A stretch of 64,000 nucleotides of DNA from Streptomyces sp. NBC_00569 (GCF_036345255.1 NZ_CP107783.1:9169001-9233000); one strand, 5' to 3'; shown: positions 25,552 through 34,843, counted from the stretch's first letter. The notes: generated by a model not told the origin, from the letters alone. Translations and numbers: made by a program.

Positions 25552-26366
25552 GTGTGCGTAACGGCTGGCTGTGACGGACGGTGATTCAGCCGTGATCGCG
25601 GGGCTCCTTTTCGGCAAGGCTTCGGTGCGCCCTGCCGGGCGTCAACACCGGCATTGACCAAGGCCCGCAGTCCCGGTCGGGATGCGGATCCGGACACCAT
25701 TGGGATGGCCTGTAAGCCAGGTGGACAACCTCACTGCCCGGGATCAGCCGGTACGTCGGACGGAAGACAATGGGGACCAGGCGACCCGCCGGACCCGGTG
25801 AAGGTTCTGATCGAGCTGTTGATCATGAAGCGGTCGCGCCTGGGTGGGGGAGGCTTAACGCTCGCCGGCGACCCCGGCCGCCGGAACCGGCATCGCCGAC
25901 AAAGTAACCCTCAAAATCAGGAGCAAAGTCACCCGCAAACCAGTCCTCAAAGCCCCTAGTGCAACCTTCACCGCCTGAAACAGGAAAGCGGCAGGTCAGG
26001 CCCACTGGTACGGGCGTACCGGTCTCGCCGACAACCCCTCTCACGCACACTCCGGCCCGGCACCAGGTGGGGAAAGAAGAGAAAGAGCAGGCGGCAGGAC
26101 CGGGCCGGCGCGTGCGTGCTCGGGGTTCGGAGCCGCGATCTGTCTTGGGGGAGGCCACCACCTTCACCCTGCTTCGGCAGGCACCCGGCGGCCCGACGAT
26201 GTCAGGATCGATGCCGAGCGCCCTCAGCTCTCCCAGCCACGCGCCTCCACGTGGCGCTGGCCGCGCAACGCGCCCTGCCAGCCTGGCGGCGAGGGATCGG
26301 CTTGTCCGGCTGATGGCGGCCATGATCTAAGTCCCCATGGGTCATTCCTTGCCGTCTCCGTACTCG
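25552..26366. other. Gene-poor region right of the array
   Basis: About 815 bases. A minus-strand frame of 166 codons (25823-26323) is open and contains an aromatic/acidic repeat (DWFAGDFAPDFEGYFVGDAG), but it has no recognisable family and no clear ribosome binding site. I see no RNA gene. Treated as unassigned. Confidence 0.35.
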
Positions 26367-28202
26367 TCAGTCGTTGATGTCGACTCCGTAGCCGCGCGCG
26401 AGGGTGTCGAGTCCGTGGTCGTATCCCTGTCCGACGGCGCGGAACCGCCAGAGCGGTCCACGGCGGTAGAGCTCGGCCAGGATCAGCGTGCGCTCGCTGG
26501 TGGCGGCGTCCAGTGTCGCGCGCATCAGCGGGGCGGCGCTGCTGCCGGGCGCCGCGGCCACTTGGACAGCGCCGACGTCGCCGAAGGACAGGCTGCCGTC
26601 GATGGCCGCGGCGATCACCACCCGACGTGAGGACGGGGGCAGGGAAGCGACATCGACGGTGATGGTCTGTTCGGCCGGGCCGTTGGTGAGCAGGTGAACG
26701 GTGCCGCCGGGGTTCTCCGGGGCGCCGTAGAACACGAAGTCCTCGTCGAAGGTGATCTGTTCGTCCTCGTCGAGCACGAAGGCGACGACGTCGACCTCAC
26801 CGTGTTCCCGGGGTGCCCAGGACGCGGTGACATGCCACTGGGAAACAGACGTGGGCAGGTCGATGACGCCGCCGCGGGGAAGGACGCGGGGTGCCGCAGC
26901 ATTGATGGACGTCTCCGCTGCTCTGGCCCCTGCCACCTGGGCACCGGCATTGGCGACGGAGATGGTCGCGGTGGCGGCGGTCACAGACGGATCGACGAGC
27001 CACCGCTCATCGCGCACCGAGAGCCCCAGTTGCGTGATCCGGGGCATGCGACGGTCGTTCTCCCCACCGGAGAGGACGACGACGTCGGTGACGCTGCGCG
27101 AGAGATTGACCGCTGCGGATCCGCCGAGCTCGACGACGCGGCCGCGCGCGTCGGCTGCCTCCGCGTGCGCACCACCCAGGACGAGTACGCGATGTCCGGC
27201 CAGTGGCCTGTCGCCCGACCCGACGGAAACGGGCTTGGTCTGGCGTGGGGCAGGGATGGCCGGTGCCGGTCCGGGCGCCTGATGCGTCGCTCCGGGTTCT
27301 ACGTGGCTGAGCAGTTGGAGGAAGATGTCCTCGTCGAGGACGGGCACCCCCTCGGCGGCGGCCCGCCGAGCCTTCGCCGATCCGGACGTGGGCTCGTTGG
27401 TGACGAGGACGCTGGTGTGGTGGCTGACCGAGCCCATCATATTGAGTCCGGCGGCAACGCCCCGGCCGATCAACTCGGCCCGGGCACAGGCGGTTTCACC
27501 GGTGATCGCGACCTTCATGCCCTGCCGAAGCGGTGCTCCCGGAGTCAGCCGGCCGGGATTGCGGTAGGCGCAGGGTGTCTTGGGCGGCTTCGGCGTGAAC
27601 TGAGACTCGGCCCGGGGCGGGCAGCTCACGAAAGGCAACGGCAGCGCGAGCCGTGCCGCCTCACGCAATGACGCCCGCAGGATCCCGGCCAGCACCCGGG
27701 TGTCGTCCAGCGCGTCGTGCGCGTGCTGCTGCGGTACGCCGTAGTGGGCGGCCAGCGTGCCCAGCTTCATGTCGTGCGTCGGCGGATCCACTTGGCGGTT
27801 CAAGGTGAGGGTGCACAGCCGCTGCGAGACGGGCAGCCACATGCGGGCCCGGGCAAATTCGTAGGCGAGGAAGTCGTAGTCGAACTGTGCGTTGTGGGCG
27901 ACCAGGATGCGGTTCTGCAGCATTGCGCCGATGCGTTCGGCCACCTGGTCGAAGGTCGGCGCCCCGCGCAGCCGCTCAGCGGTCAGCCCGTGCACATCGA
28001 CCGGCCCCGGATCGCACCCCGGATCAAGCAGCGTGGAGAACTCCCCGGTCTGCTCGCCATCCGGCCCGACGGTGACCACGGCGACCGACAGCACACGGTC
28101 CCGCCGAGGTATCAGCCCGGAGGTCTCCACGTCGACGAGAGCCCAGTCGTGGGCGTAACCGTCCCCAGAGATGAGGTCGAAGAAGGGCGAGGCGAGACTC
28201 AT
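26367..28202 (-). CDS. DEDDh exonuclease - BRCT - TerD fusion protein
   Basis: A 611-residue three-part protein. Residues 15-180 are a DnaQ-type 3'-5' exonuclease with the motifs VDVETSG (Asp24, Glu26), HNAQFDYDF and HDALDDT, so all four acidic residues and the His are present. Two BRCT-like regions follow at about 225-300 (GMKVAITGETACARAELIGR) and 345-425 (LAGHRVLVLGG). The last 170 residues are a TerD-family domain (WHVTASWAPREHGEVDVVAFVLDEDE), a calcium-binding module of stress and tellurite-resistance systems. No partner ter genes are adjacent. A role in DNA damage or stress response is likely; the substrate is not known. Confidence 0.88.
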   Translation of the reverse strand: MSLASPFFDLISGDGYAHDWALVDVETSGLIPRRDRVLSVAVVTVGPDGEQTGEFSTLLDPGCDPGPVDVHGLTAERLRGAPTFDQVAERIGAMLQNRILVAHNAQFDYDFLAYEFARARMWLPVSQRLCTLTLNRQVDPPTHDMKLGTLAAHYGVPQQHAHDALDDTRVLAGILRASLREAARLALPLPFVSCPPRAESQFTPKPPKTPCAYRNPGRLTPGAPLRQGMKVAITGETACARAELIGRGVAAGLNMMGSVSHHTSVLVTNEPTSGSAKARRAAAEGVPVLDEDIFLQLLSHVEPGATHQAPGPAPAIPAPRQTKPVSVGSGDRPLAGHRVLVLGGAHAEAADARGRVVELGGSAAVNLSRSVTDVVVLSGGENDRRMPRITQLGLSVRDERWLVDPSVTAATATISVANAGAQVAGARAAETSINAAAPRVLPRGGVIDLPTSVSQWHVTASWAPREHGEVDVVAFVLDEDEQITFDEDFVFYGAPENPGGTVHLLTNGPAEQTITVDVASLPPSSRRVVIAAAIDGSLSFGDVGAVQVAAAPGSSAAPLMRATLDAATSERTLILAELYRRGPLWRFRAVGQGYDHGLDTLARGYGVDIND

Positions 28203-28407
28203 GAGGCCAAGGATGAACGGGCATACACGCCACCTTCAACCGGCATGCACTTTTATCTCAATATGAGACAGGGCGACGGTGGCCCGGCAACCAAGGGGGT
28301 GCGCTGAAACTTCGGGACGTCTTCTGGAATGAGGCGCCCCCGGCAGGTCGTGCGACTCATGCTGGCGGACAGCCCCCACAGCTCGTGACCAGTGATCATT
28401 GCTTGGC

Positions 28408-28613
28408 TGTCTCGCCTTGGCGAAGCTCGCTGAGGGGACGTCTTGAATTATCTGCCATGGCGGCATCAAGTCGCGTCCCTCGAGAGTGTTGCAGCCGACG
28501 TTCTGCGCGACGGCCTGGATGCGGATACCGCGGTCTCCTAGTTCGATGCCCACGATGATGAGGTACTGGATGGCGTGGAAGAGCCGGTCGAGCCGGGTGA
28601 CTTTGATGGTGCC
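28408..28613 (-). pseudogene. Serine recombinase (resolvase) remnant
   Basis: On the minus strand the sequence reads GTIKVTRLDRLFHAIQYLII, GIELGDRGIRIQAVAQN and NTLEGRDLM. This matches the middle of Tn3-type resolvases/invertases (the V-TRLDRLGRS...GxxLxxRGI...T.EGRL block). The N-terminal catalytic Ser region and the C-terminal HTH are missing. It is a fragment left from a mobile element. The rest of 28203-28632 shows nothing else. Confidence 0.7.
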
Positions 28614-28632
28614 CTGAGGAGCACGACTCGGC

Positions 28633-29463
28633 TCAACTCATCCACTTCGCTTCGTACTTGGCGTACGTTCCGTCGTGCGTCGCCAGATGCGCGAACTGGG
28701 TCACGTACTCCTGGAAGTCGCGGTCGCCGCGCGGCGTCGCGTACGCCTTCTCGGCGAACGTGAACGGCTTGTCGGGGTGGACCGAGCACAGCTCCGGATG
28801 GAGCTTCGCCTGGTAGAGCGTCTCGCTCGCGTCGGTCATCATCACGTCCGCCCGGCCCGCCACGATCTCGTCGAAGATCGTGGTGTTGTCCGGGTGGACC
28901 TTGATGGTGGCGTGCTTGATGTTCGCGCGGGCGAACTGCTCGTTCGTGCCGCCCGGGTTGACGACCACGGTCGTCCCGGCCTGGTCGATGTCCTTGAGCG
29001 TCTGGTACTTGTCCTTGTCCGCGCAGCGCACGATCGGCGTCTTGCCGTCCTCGCGGGTCGGCTCGCTGAAGTACACCTGGCGGGCGCGGGCAAGCGTGAT
29101 CGAGACGCCGCCGACGCCGATTTCACACTTCCCGCCCGCCAGGTCCTTCGTGAGATTCGCCCATGTGGTGTCTACGAAACGGGCCTTGGCGTCCAGGCTC
29201 TTCGCGAGGTCCCGGGCCATGTCGATGTCGATGCCGCTGTACGAACCGTCCTTCGGATCCTTGTACGTGAATGGGCGGTAGTCGCCCGTGGTGCACACGC
29301 GCAGCACCTTGGACTTCGGCACGGCGTCCAGCAGGCTCCCCTGCTGCTTCTTCGCGGGGCGGTCCACTCCCGACGGCTCGCCGGGCGCTGCGGCGGTCAC
29401 GGCCAGCAGGCAGGCCAGTGCGGACAGGGTGGCAGCACGTTGTCTGGACGCACGGCGGCTCAT
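28633..29463 (-). CDS. PheC-like secreted protein (cyclohexadienyl dehydratase / solute-binding fold)
   Basis: A 276-residue exported protein with periplasmic-binding fold II. The signal peptide starts MSRRASRQRAATLSALACLL; GAGGAG precedes the ATG. The body is unusually close to cyclohexadienyl dehydratase (PheC), an enzyme that evolved from amino acid-binding proteins. It has TTGDYRPFTY, DGKTPIVRC, VNPGGTNEQFARAN, VHPDNTTIFDEIV, DVMMTDASE and LHPELCSVHPDKPF. No ABC permease or ATPase is adjacent, which favours an enzyme (prephenate or arogenate to phenylpyruvate or phenylalanine) over a transporter subunit, but this is not proven. Confidence 0.8.
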   Translation of the reverse strand: MSRRASRQRAATLSALACLLAVTAAAPGEPSGVDRPAKKQQGSLLDAVPKSKVLRVCTTGDYRPFTYKDPKDGSYSGIDIDMARDLAKSLDAKARFVDTTWANLTKDLAGGKCEIGVGGVSITLARARQVYFSEPTREDGKTPIVRCADKDKYQTLKDIDQAGTTVVVNPGGTNEQFARANIKHATIKVHPDNTTIFDEIVAGRADVMMTDASETLYQAKLHPELCSVHPDKPFTFAEKAYATPRGDRDFQEYVTQFAHLATHDGTYAKYEAKWMS

Positions 29464-29868
29464 CGCGACTCCTCGGCACAATAGTTGCAGCATGAAGTGA
29501 TCACCCTGACAGAAGAGTTCACGCAGGTGAAGACGGCGTCCACGGGTCGGGAAGACTGAGCCGCGCGGGGCGCGTCCTACCTGGGACACAGAAGCATGAC
29601 GCGCATGGAGGCGCCGCTACTACACACACCGCACCGACGGACACCTCACCGGCATCGACGACCTCCACGCCGACTGGCGCCGCTTTGACCTCGACCCCCA
29701 GGCCGCGTCACGCCCCGTGCGAGCGGCGAACTGGCGACCGAGACCTGCGCCTACGACGCGATGGACAACCAGGCCGACGCCAACCGGCCCGCCCGCCACG
29801 CCGGACAGGACGCCACCTTCCAGCGTCAGCGCAGCCCCCATCGCGCTCGGACGACGGGGGCCGTTTCG
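29464..29868. other. Gene-poor region with broken coding fragments
   Basis: The + strand around 29610-29850 shows protein-like pieces in changing frames (THRTDGHLTGIDDLHADWRR, then SGELATETCAYDAMDNQADA). They look like a decayed gene I cannot identify. Otherwise nothing is seen. Confidence 0.35.
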
Positions 29869-30413
29869 TCATGCCCGCTCGGCCAACTCCCGCGCGGCGG
29901 CGAGCGCCGCATCCCACGGGTATGCCTTCGGCTTCCCGGATCCAGCCGGGTTGGGCTCAAACCCGCCATCGCCGCACAAGACCGTGACGCCCTGCTCGCG
30001 CAGTTCGGTGACGCTGCGGTCAAGCTGCCGGTGCTGGGCATACACGGCATTCACGCACGGCATCGTCACTGTCGGAATGCCCTTGCCGATGCCTTCGGCG
30101 ACGACACCGACCACGAATGACGACGTGATGCCGAGCGCCCACGAGTTGATGCTGCTGAAGGTAGCCGGGGCGAACAGGATGACGTCGGCTTTGGGCCAGA
30201 CATCCGGCTGACCCGGCAACTTGTACTCGCTACGCATTGGTTGATTGGTCATTGCTCCAAGCCGTCAAGGCTCTCGTCGAGCCAACGCGCCGCGGTCGGC
30301 GTCAGCCCGAGGCAGACGTCCCACCCGTCGGCCTGTGCTGTCTCGATGACTCGCGCCACGTCGAACGCAGGGGGTGCGGCTGACACGAACAGGTACAAGG
30401 TCCGTGAGGGCAT
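29869..30413 (-). pseudogene. Flavoprotein split by a frameshift
   Basis: Two frames together make one flavoprotein of the phosphopantothenoylcysteine decarboxylase-like type. The first (30413-30249) encodes 54 residues, MPSRTLYLFVSAAPPAFDVA to WLDESLDGLEQ. The second (30252-29869, 127 residues) continues with RSEYKLPGQPDVWPKADVIL, APATFSSINSWALGI and MPCVNAVYA. They meet at an ATGA overlap, so the second part could still be made by reinitiation, but neither half alone is a full flavin-binding domain. The divergent HTH gene is also damaged. Confidence 0.75.
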
Positions 30414-30543
30414 GCCCTCATCTCATCCCGCACCGTTGATCACACGCAACCGCACCCGCTCCGAGGGCAACGAGGGCGATTGCCGGTCCGGCCACGGAGC
30501 GCGGGTGTTGTTCCAGGCGGTGAGTCAGAAACGGAGTTCCAGT

Positions 30544-30870
30544 ATGCCCAGAGACGACCATGCAGGGGCGCGCATCGCGGAAGGTCGCAAGCTCGGCGGA
30601 TATACGCAACGCGGGTTCGCCGACGTGATCGGCTTCTCCTACAGCCAGCTCCACCAAGTCGAGGGCGGCCTTTTTCGGGAAGCCAGAAGCCGCCTGGAGT
30701 CGTTTCCAACCGGAGCCCTCTCTGCGCCCGTCTGGCAGACCTCATCCGGTCGGCTGCCTGCGTATCACGCCCCTGACCAGCAAAAAGGCCTCCCGAAGCA
30801 GAGCCTGTCAGCAGGGCCCCGGCATGACTCCAACCTGCGGCCAAGCGCTGAACAGACCTCGTGCAGTTGA
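30544..30870 (+). pseudogene. Truncated XRE-type HTH regulator
   Basis: The frame from ATG 30544 begins MPRDDHAGARIAEGRKLGGY and contains a helix-turn-helix (TQRGFADVIGFSYSQLHQVE). The sequence then loses family resemblance after about 45 residues and ends at 108. Full-length relatives are about 280-400 residues and often sit divergent from this type of flavoprotein, as here. Likely a broken gene. Confidence 0.6.
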
Positions 30871-31307
30871 AGGCCAGTAAAACAGCTCAAGCACCGGGCA
30901 GGCGTCCAATGGCTCGTCCGGCCGGTCCACCCAGCCGCACAAGGTGCGCCGGCCGGCACAACTCCAGCCGAGCGAGCCTGACTTTCCGGTCGCCGCCGTC
31001 TCTCAGGCGAAGCCCACGTTCGAGGGCTCCCCAACCTCAGGCACTACGCCCGCTCGTGAAGACCTGTCAGCGCGGCTTCGACGTCTGGCAGGCGCAGCGT
31101 CGTACGGTCTCCCGTTGGCGCCCTGATCGTCGAGATGATGACCACGTGAGCGCCAGTCGCCATGTTAGGGGGCGTGCCCTGGGTTACGGTCAGGCGCCTC
31201 CGCCCCTGAGGGGCGGCCGGCTCTCGGGCATTGGCAGCCAAGTCATCAAAACTCAGTACGAGTTGGCTCGCCCCACCAGCACACTGGACGACACGGATGG
31301 ACAAAAT
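30871..31307. other. Gene-poor region
   Basis: No gene recognised. A 39-codon minus-strand frame (31163-31044, starting MATGAHVVIISTIRAPTGDR) is open but has no ribosome binding site. The + frame upstream of the HEPN-type protein stays open here without showing conserved features. Confidence 0.3.
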
Positions 31308-31889
31308 GTGGTCAGGCATGAGCCGACCTGGCGCGAGGAGCCGGAGTCAGACGACGAGTACGACAACGGCACGGATCACAAGACCCTGTACGCCCTCTTC
31401 GGGCTGGCCATCTACAAGGCCAACGTCCTCGAACACTCTCTCGTCAACGCTCTCGCGCTCACCAAGCTCGTTACGGCGAGAGAGCAGGGAGAGCAGCTCA
31501 CGCGCGACCCCTGGGCTCAAGGCTTCAAGGACATGATGGGGAGACTCATCAAGCGCGTCGAGGCGCACACAAGCGCCTACCCAGAGGTCGGCAACGACCT
31601 CACCAGGAGCCTGAAGCGGCGTAATGACCTGGTTCACAACTTTTGGCGCGAGCGCATCCAAGAGACGATCACCGACGCGAGCCGGGCCAAGCTGTGCGCA
31701 GACCTGAAAGCGGACTGCCGACTGTTCACTCAGACGGACGAACGCTTCAGCGAGTGGGTCCTGAACCCCATCATGGCGAAGGTCGGGGTCACGCCCGAGG
31801 ACGTCGAAGCCCAGTACTTGAAGGAGCGCCGCGAGGTGATGGCGCGCTATGAGACCGAGGCGTTCACGGCCGAAGAGAACCCGACCTGA
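31308..31889 (+). CDS. HEPN-motif protein, unknown function
   Basis: A 193-residue helical protein. The diagnostic feature is RNDLVH at residues 105-110 (SLKRRNDLVHNFWRER), the R-x4-H motif of HEPN ribonucleases, in which the polar residue after Arg is Asn, as in many toxins and abortive-infection proteins. A preceding helix LFGLAIYKANVLEHSLVNAL fits the first HEPN helices. The start is uncertain: GTG 31308 with GGATGG upstream is preferred, and GTG 31146 is possible. No MNT-type antitoxin is next to it. The HEPN call rests on one motif and helical context. Confidence 0.6.
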   Translation: MVRHEPTWREEPESDDEYDNGTDHKTLYALFGLAIYKANVLEHSLVNALALTKLVTAREQGEQLTRDPWAQGFKDMMGRLIKRVEAHTSAYPEVGNDLTRSLKRRNDLVHNFWRERIQETITDASRAKLCADLKADCRLFTQTDERFSEWVLNPIMAKVGVTPEDVEAQYLKERREVMARYETEAFTAEENPT

Positions 31890-31967
31890 TGATCTGAGTC
31901 AGGGTGAGTCCAGCCGCAGGGCCATCGATCTGCCGCTGCGGCTGGACGGTGCAGTCTGACGTCTCCG

Positions 31968-32455
31968 TCACACGGTCGTGGCTGCACGATCCATGTCCAC
32001 CGGATGCCGGTTCCCGTAGAGCCGCCTCTCGATCTCGTCCAGGCTTCTGTTCTTTGTCTCCGGTACGAGGGCGACAGCGAAGAGCAGAGCGAGCAGGGAG
32101 ATGCCGGAAAAGATGAAGAAGGTGCTGGAGGAGCCGATGCCCTCGACGAGCATCGGGAAGAACTGGGATACGAGGTAATTGCCGCCCCAGAGGCCGAAGG
32201 TGGCGATGGAGGCGGCTACGCCGCGGATGTGCGTCGGGAAGATCTCGGAAATGATGACGTAGGTGATCGTGCCGAAGGAAACCGCGAAGAACGCCACATA
32301 TCCGAGGATCAGTGCCAGCAGCAGAGGCGCGTTGGGGTGGGTGCTGCGGAAAACCAGGCCGATCGAGACCAGCAGGACGGTCATCGCGCTCGCACCGGTC
32401 AAAAGGAGTGTGCGGCGGCCGACCCGGTCGATGAGCCACTCCTTGCAGCGGCGTT
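31968..32455 (-). pseudogene. Sugar-porter MFS transporter, C-terminal remnant
   Basis: The frame reads IDRVGRRTLLLTGASAM, then membrane helices with VIISEIFPTHIRGVAASIAT, and ends with the family signature PETKNRSLDEIERRLYG. This is the last third of a sugar porter (MFS). Upstream of about 32455 the homology stops, so the first eight helices are lost. It is not functional. Confidence 0.8.
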
Positions 32456-32565
32456 GGTCTGTCGCTGATCGGTGCTTTTGCCAGGATCATCATGCGGAGC
32501 GGGTTCGTCAGGTCGTTCAAGGACTCGCCGTCCAGGCCGCTTCGGGAGTGCCCCGCGGGGTACTC

Positions 32566-32797
32566 CTTACTGTCACGGAGCAGACGGCGATATCGACGAA
32601 CTCGCCCGCTCCTACGCGCGACCCGACGCGTTCAACGGCGCGGCCGGACTGTACCGATCGAAACTCCGCGAAGGTGACGAAATCCGCCAACTGGCATCCC
32701 GGATACTCACCATGCCCGGCTCGCCGTCGGCGGCAGATCGGGAAAGTTCACCCCGACGACAATGCGCCTGGTCGCCGAGGACGTCAGCACCCTCTCC
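32566..32797 (+). pseudogene. Alpha/beta hydrolase remnant with frameshift
   Basis: The + strand reads GDIDELARSYARPDAFNGAA and GLYRSKLREGDEIRQLA. After a frame change near 32715 it reads LAVGGRSGKFTPTTMRLVAE. This is the cap and C-terminal part of an epoxide-hydrolase/haloalkane-dehalogenase-like alpha/beta hydrolase. The catalytic His region and the whole N-terminal half are absent. Confidence 0.65.
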
Positions 32798-32883
32798 CAC
32801 CGTTCTCATCGGAGTGACGCTCGTCGCCGCCACGCTCGTGTCAGGTCAGAGTTCGGTCGTCCAGATTCTGACGGCAAGCGGCT

Positions 32884-33813
32884 TCAGCGAGTGAACAGGT
32901 CGGGGTTCTTGCGGACCCAATCGGCTACTCCTGCAGCGGACCGCCCGGTGACGTCTGCCATGCCGTCCGCCTGGCGGTCATAGCGGCCGGCCGCGTGTAG
33001 GCGAGCCATGGTGGAGATGTGCTGGAGGACATGGTCCGGCAGTCCCAGCGCCCCGAGATCGTTGTCGAGCCATTCCTGCAACGGGACGTCGGTGTAGCCG
33101 ACCGTGCGGTGCAAAGCATCGGAAATCTCGGCGGCCAAAGCGGCGATGTCCTGTGATCGGGGACCGGTCAGCTCATAGGTCCGGCCGATGTGCCCGGCCG
33201 GATTGGCCAGAATCTCCTCGACGACCGCGGCAACGTCACCGGCCGCGATCGGGGAGGTTTTCGCCTTGCCGAAGGGCCACCTGATGGTGCCGTCCTTGGC
33301 GATCGAGGAAAACACGGTCTGGAAGAGCGGGTTCTCCATGAAGACGGTGGGCCTGACCTGGACCATGGGCAGGCCTGACCAGTCGAGAACCTGCTCGACC
33401 AGCCACTGCTGACGATGCTGATGCGACTCGGAGCCGCTGGTGGCGTCCATCTCGGAGACGGTCAGCTGTGACATGTTCACGAACGCCTCCAGCCTTCCGT
33501 AGGCGCGCGCGACCGCCGCTGTGGTCACGGCGGCCAGCAGATACTGTGCCGACACGGCCATGCCGAAATACATCCGACCGCAGCCGTCTAGGGCGTCGGC
33601 GACATCACGGGCACGCGTCAGATCCCCGACCACGACTTCGGCACCCGTCGCGCGCAGCGCCTGGGCACGGTCGTCATCTCGGTGCACCAGAGCGCGGACC
33701 TGGAGGCCCCGGCGCCGTAGACCTTGGACGACGGTCCTGCCGACGGCCCCGACGCTGCCCGCAGCACCGGTCACCAGGATGGGCCGCACGCCTGCTTCCG
33801 GGCTGTAGTCCAT
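32884..33813 (-). CDS. NmrA-family NAD(P)-binding protein
   Basis: A 309-residue atypical short-chain reductase of the NmrA/HSCARG type. The N-terminal Rossmann motif ILVTGAAGSVGAVGRTVVQG binds NAD(P); AEVVVGDLTRARDVADAL and the VRPTVFMENPLFQ segment are typical. Such proteins act as redox sensors or as quinone/isoflavone-type reductases. The gene is complete and surrounded by remnants. A 9-codon frame starting MTTPALQAA (33883, + strand, after GGAG) lies opposite and may be the stump of a former regulator gene. Confidence 0.8.
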   Translation of the reverse strand: MDYSPEAGVRPILVTGAAGSVGAVGRTVVQGLRRRGLQVRALVHRDDDRAQALRATGAEVVVGDLTRARDVADALDGCGRMYFGMAVSAQYLLAAVTTAAVARAYGRLEAFVNMSQLTVSEMDATSGSESHQHRQQWLVEQVLDWSGLPMVQVRPTVFMENPLFQTVFSSIAKDGTIRWPFGKAKTSPIAAGDVAAVVEEILANPAGHIGRTYELTGPRSQDIAALAAEISDALHRTVGYTDVPLQEWLDNDLGALGLPDHVLQHISTMARLHAAGRYDRQADGMADVTGRSAAGVADWVRKNPDLFTR

Positions 33814-33955
33814 GGGGGCAGCCTGCGGACGGCATGGCCAGGGCGCAACTGGGGTGACGTCCAGCCCGGAGAAGAGATCGTCATGACCACACCGGCCCTC
33901 CAGGCCGCGTGACCGAACCTGTCACCCGAACCTGCATCAGACCCGGACGCCCTCG

Positions 33956-34190
33956 TCACGATTTCCTGGGGATCCGAGTTCGGAGAAGCGTGAACGATGC
34001 ACGGCCGTACATGGCCCTCTTCAGCGTTTTGGCCCTGTTGACGTGACCTTCGACGACGCCTGAGCTCCTTCCAGTAAAGGATGAGTCCAGCGGTGACGGC
34101 GTCGAGGTCCTGACGGAGCTACACGGCGAAGCCGCTCATCGGTTTCGGGGCGCCTTGCTCGGCCTGGAGGATCCATTCGAGGAGCGTCTC
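33956..34190 (-). pseudogene. ISL3-family transposase, C-terminal remnant
   Basis: The minus strand reads GETLLEWILQAEQGAPKPMS, an in-frame TAG, LRQDLDAVTAGLILYW, then in a shifted frame SSGVVEGHVNRAKTLKRAMY and GRASFTLLRTRI before a stop. The VEGHVNR-KTLKR-MYGRA block is the hallmark C-terminus of ISL3-type (DDE) transposases. One stop and one frameshift prove inactivity. The rest of 33814-34373 holds nothing I recognise. Confidence 0.8.
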
Positions 34191-34373
34191 CCCCCTCGGG
34201 CCCGGCGACACCACCTGCAGATCATCTCGGACAGGGGGACACAGTCATACCGGGCCCGGAGGCCAGCGGCCCTCTTGCAGGACCGCGAAGAAGATAACGG
34301 GGGCGGCCCGGGTGGACTCGGCCGAGCGGGGGTTTTGGGAGTGTGAACCGGTGCCGGTGCCGCCATTGCGGGT

Positions 34374-34838
34374 ATGGCGGCGCGCATGAGCGGAATTGAA
34401 CTCAGCAGCACCGCGTTCGACGATGAAATGGTGATTCCTCGTCGGTACAGCGGGGAGGGTGAGAACATCTCACCGCCCCTGACCTGGTCGGGGGTCCCCC
34501 ACGAGGCCACGGAGCTGGTCCTCCTGTGCGAGGACCCGGACGCGCCGGGGACGACCTTCCTGCACTGGCTGGTGACCGGCATCGATCCGGGGACCACGGG
34601 GGCGGCGGAGGGCCAGAAGCCGCAGGCGGGTCTGCCGTGGCCCAACGACTTCGGCCGCGTGGGCTGGGGAGGGCCGATGCCTCCACCGGGACACGGGCCG
34701 CATCGCTATGTCTTCCGCCTGTACGCCCTGTCCGAGCCGCTGCCCCTGCACGACCACCCGGGCGTCGAGGACGTGCACCGTGCCCTGAAGGGCAGGGAGC
34801 TGGCCTCCGGCACCCTGGTCGGGACGTATCAGCGCTGA
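34374..34838 (+). CDS. YbhB/YbcL-family (PEBP/RKIP-like) protein
   Basis: A 154-residue cytosolic protein of the phosphatidylethanolamine-binding/Raf-kinase-inhibitor-like family. Clear motifs are YSGEGENISPPLTWSGVP, CEDPDAPGTTFLHWLVTGID and PPGHGPHRYVFRLYAL, which make the ligand pocket. ATG 34386 (MSGIELSS) is an alternative start. It is convergent with the methyltransferase gene, only 5 bases apart. The bacterial role is unknown. Confidence 0.88.
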   Translation: MAARMSGIELSSTAFDDEMVIPRRYSGEGENISPPLTWSGVPHEATELVLLCEDPDAPGTTFLHWLVTGIDPGTTGAAEGQKPQAGLPWPNDFGRVGWGGPMPPPGHGPHRYVFRLYALSEPLPLHDHPGVEDVHRALKGRELASGTLVGTYQR

Positions 34839-34843
34839 GCGCG

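Noticed and set aside
24571..25617. Several overlapping open frames inside the motif array
   Set aside because: All six frames stay open because stop codons are rare here; the translations repeat short tyrosine/arginine or cysteine-rich pieces created by the DNA motifs and match no family.
28633..29463. Annotation as part of a complete amino acid ABC transporter
   Set aside because: No permease or ATPase gene is adjacent on either side.
31044..31163. Small 39-codon minus-strand gene
   Set aside because: No ribosome binding site and no recognisable family; kept only as a note.
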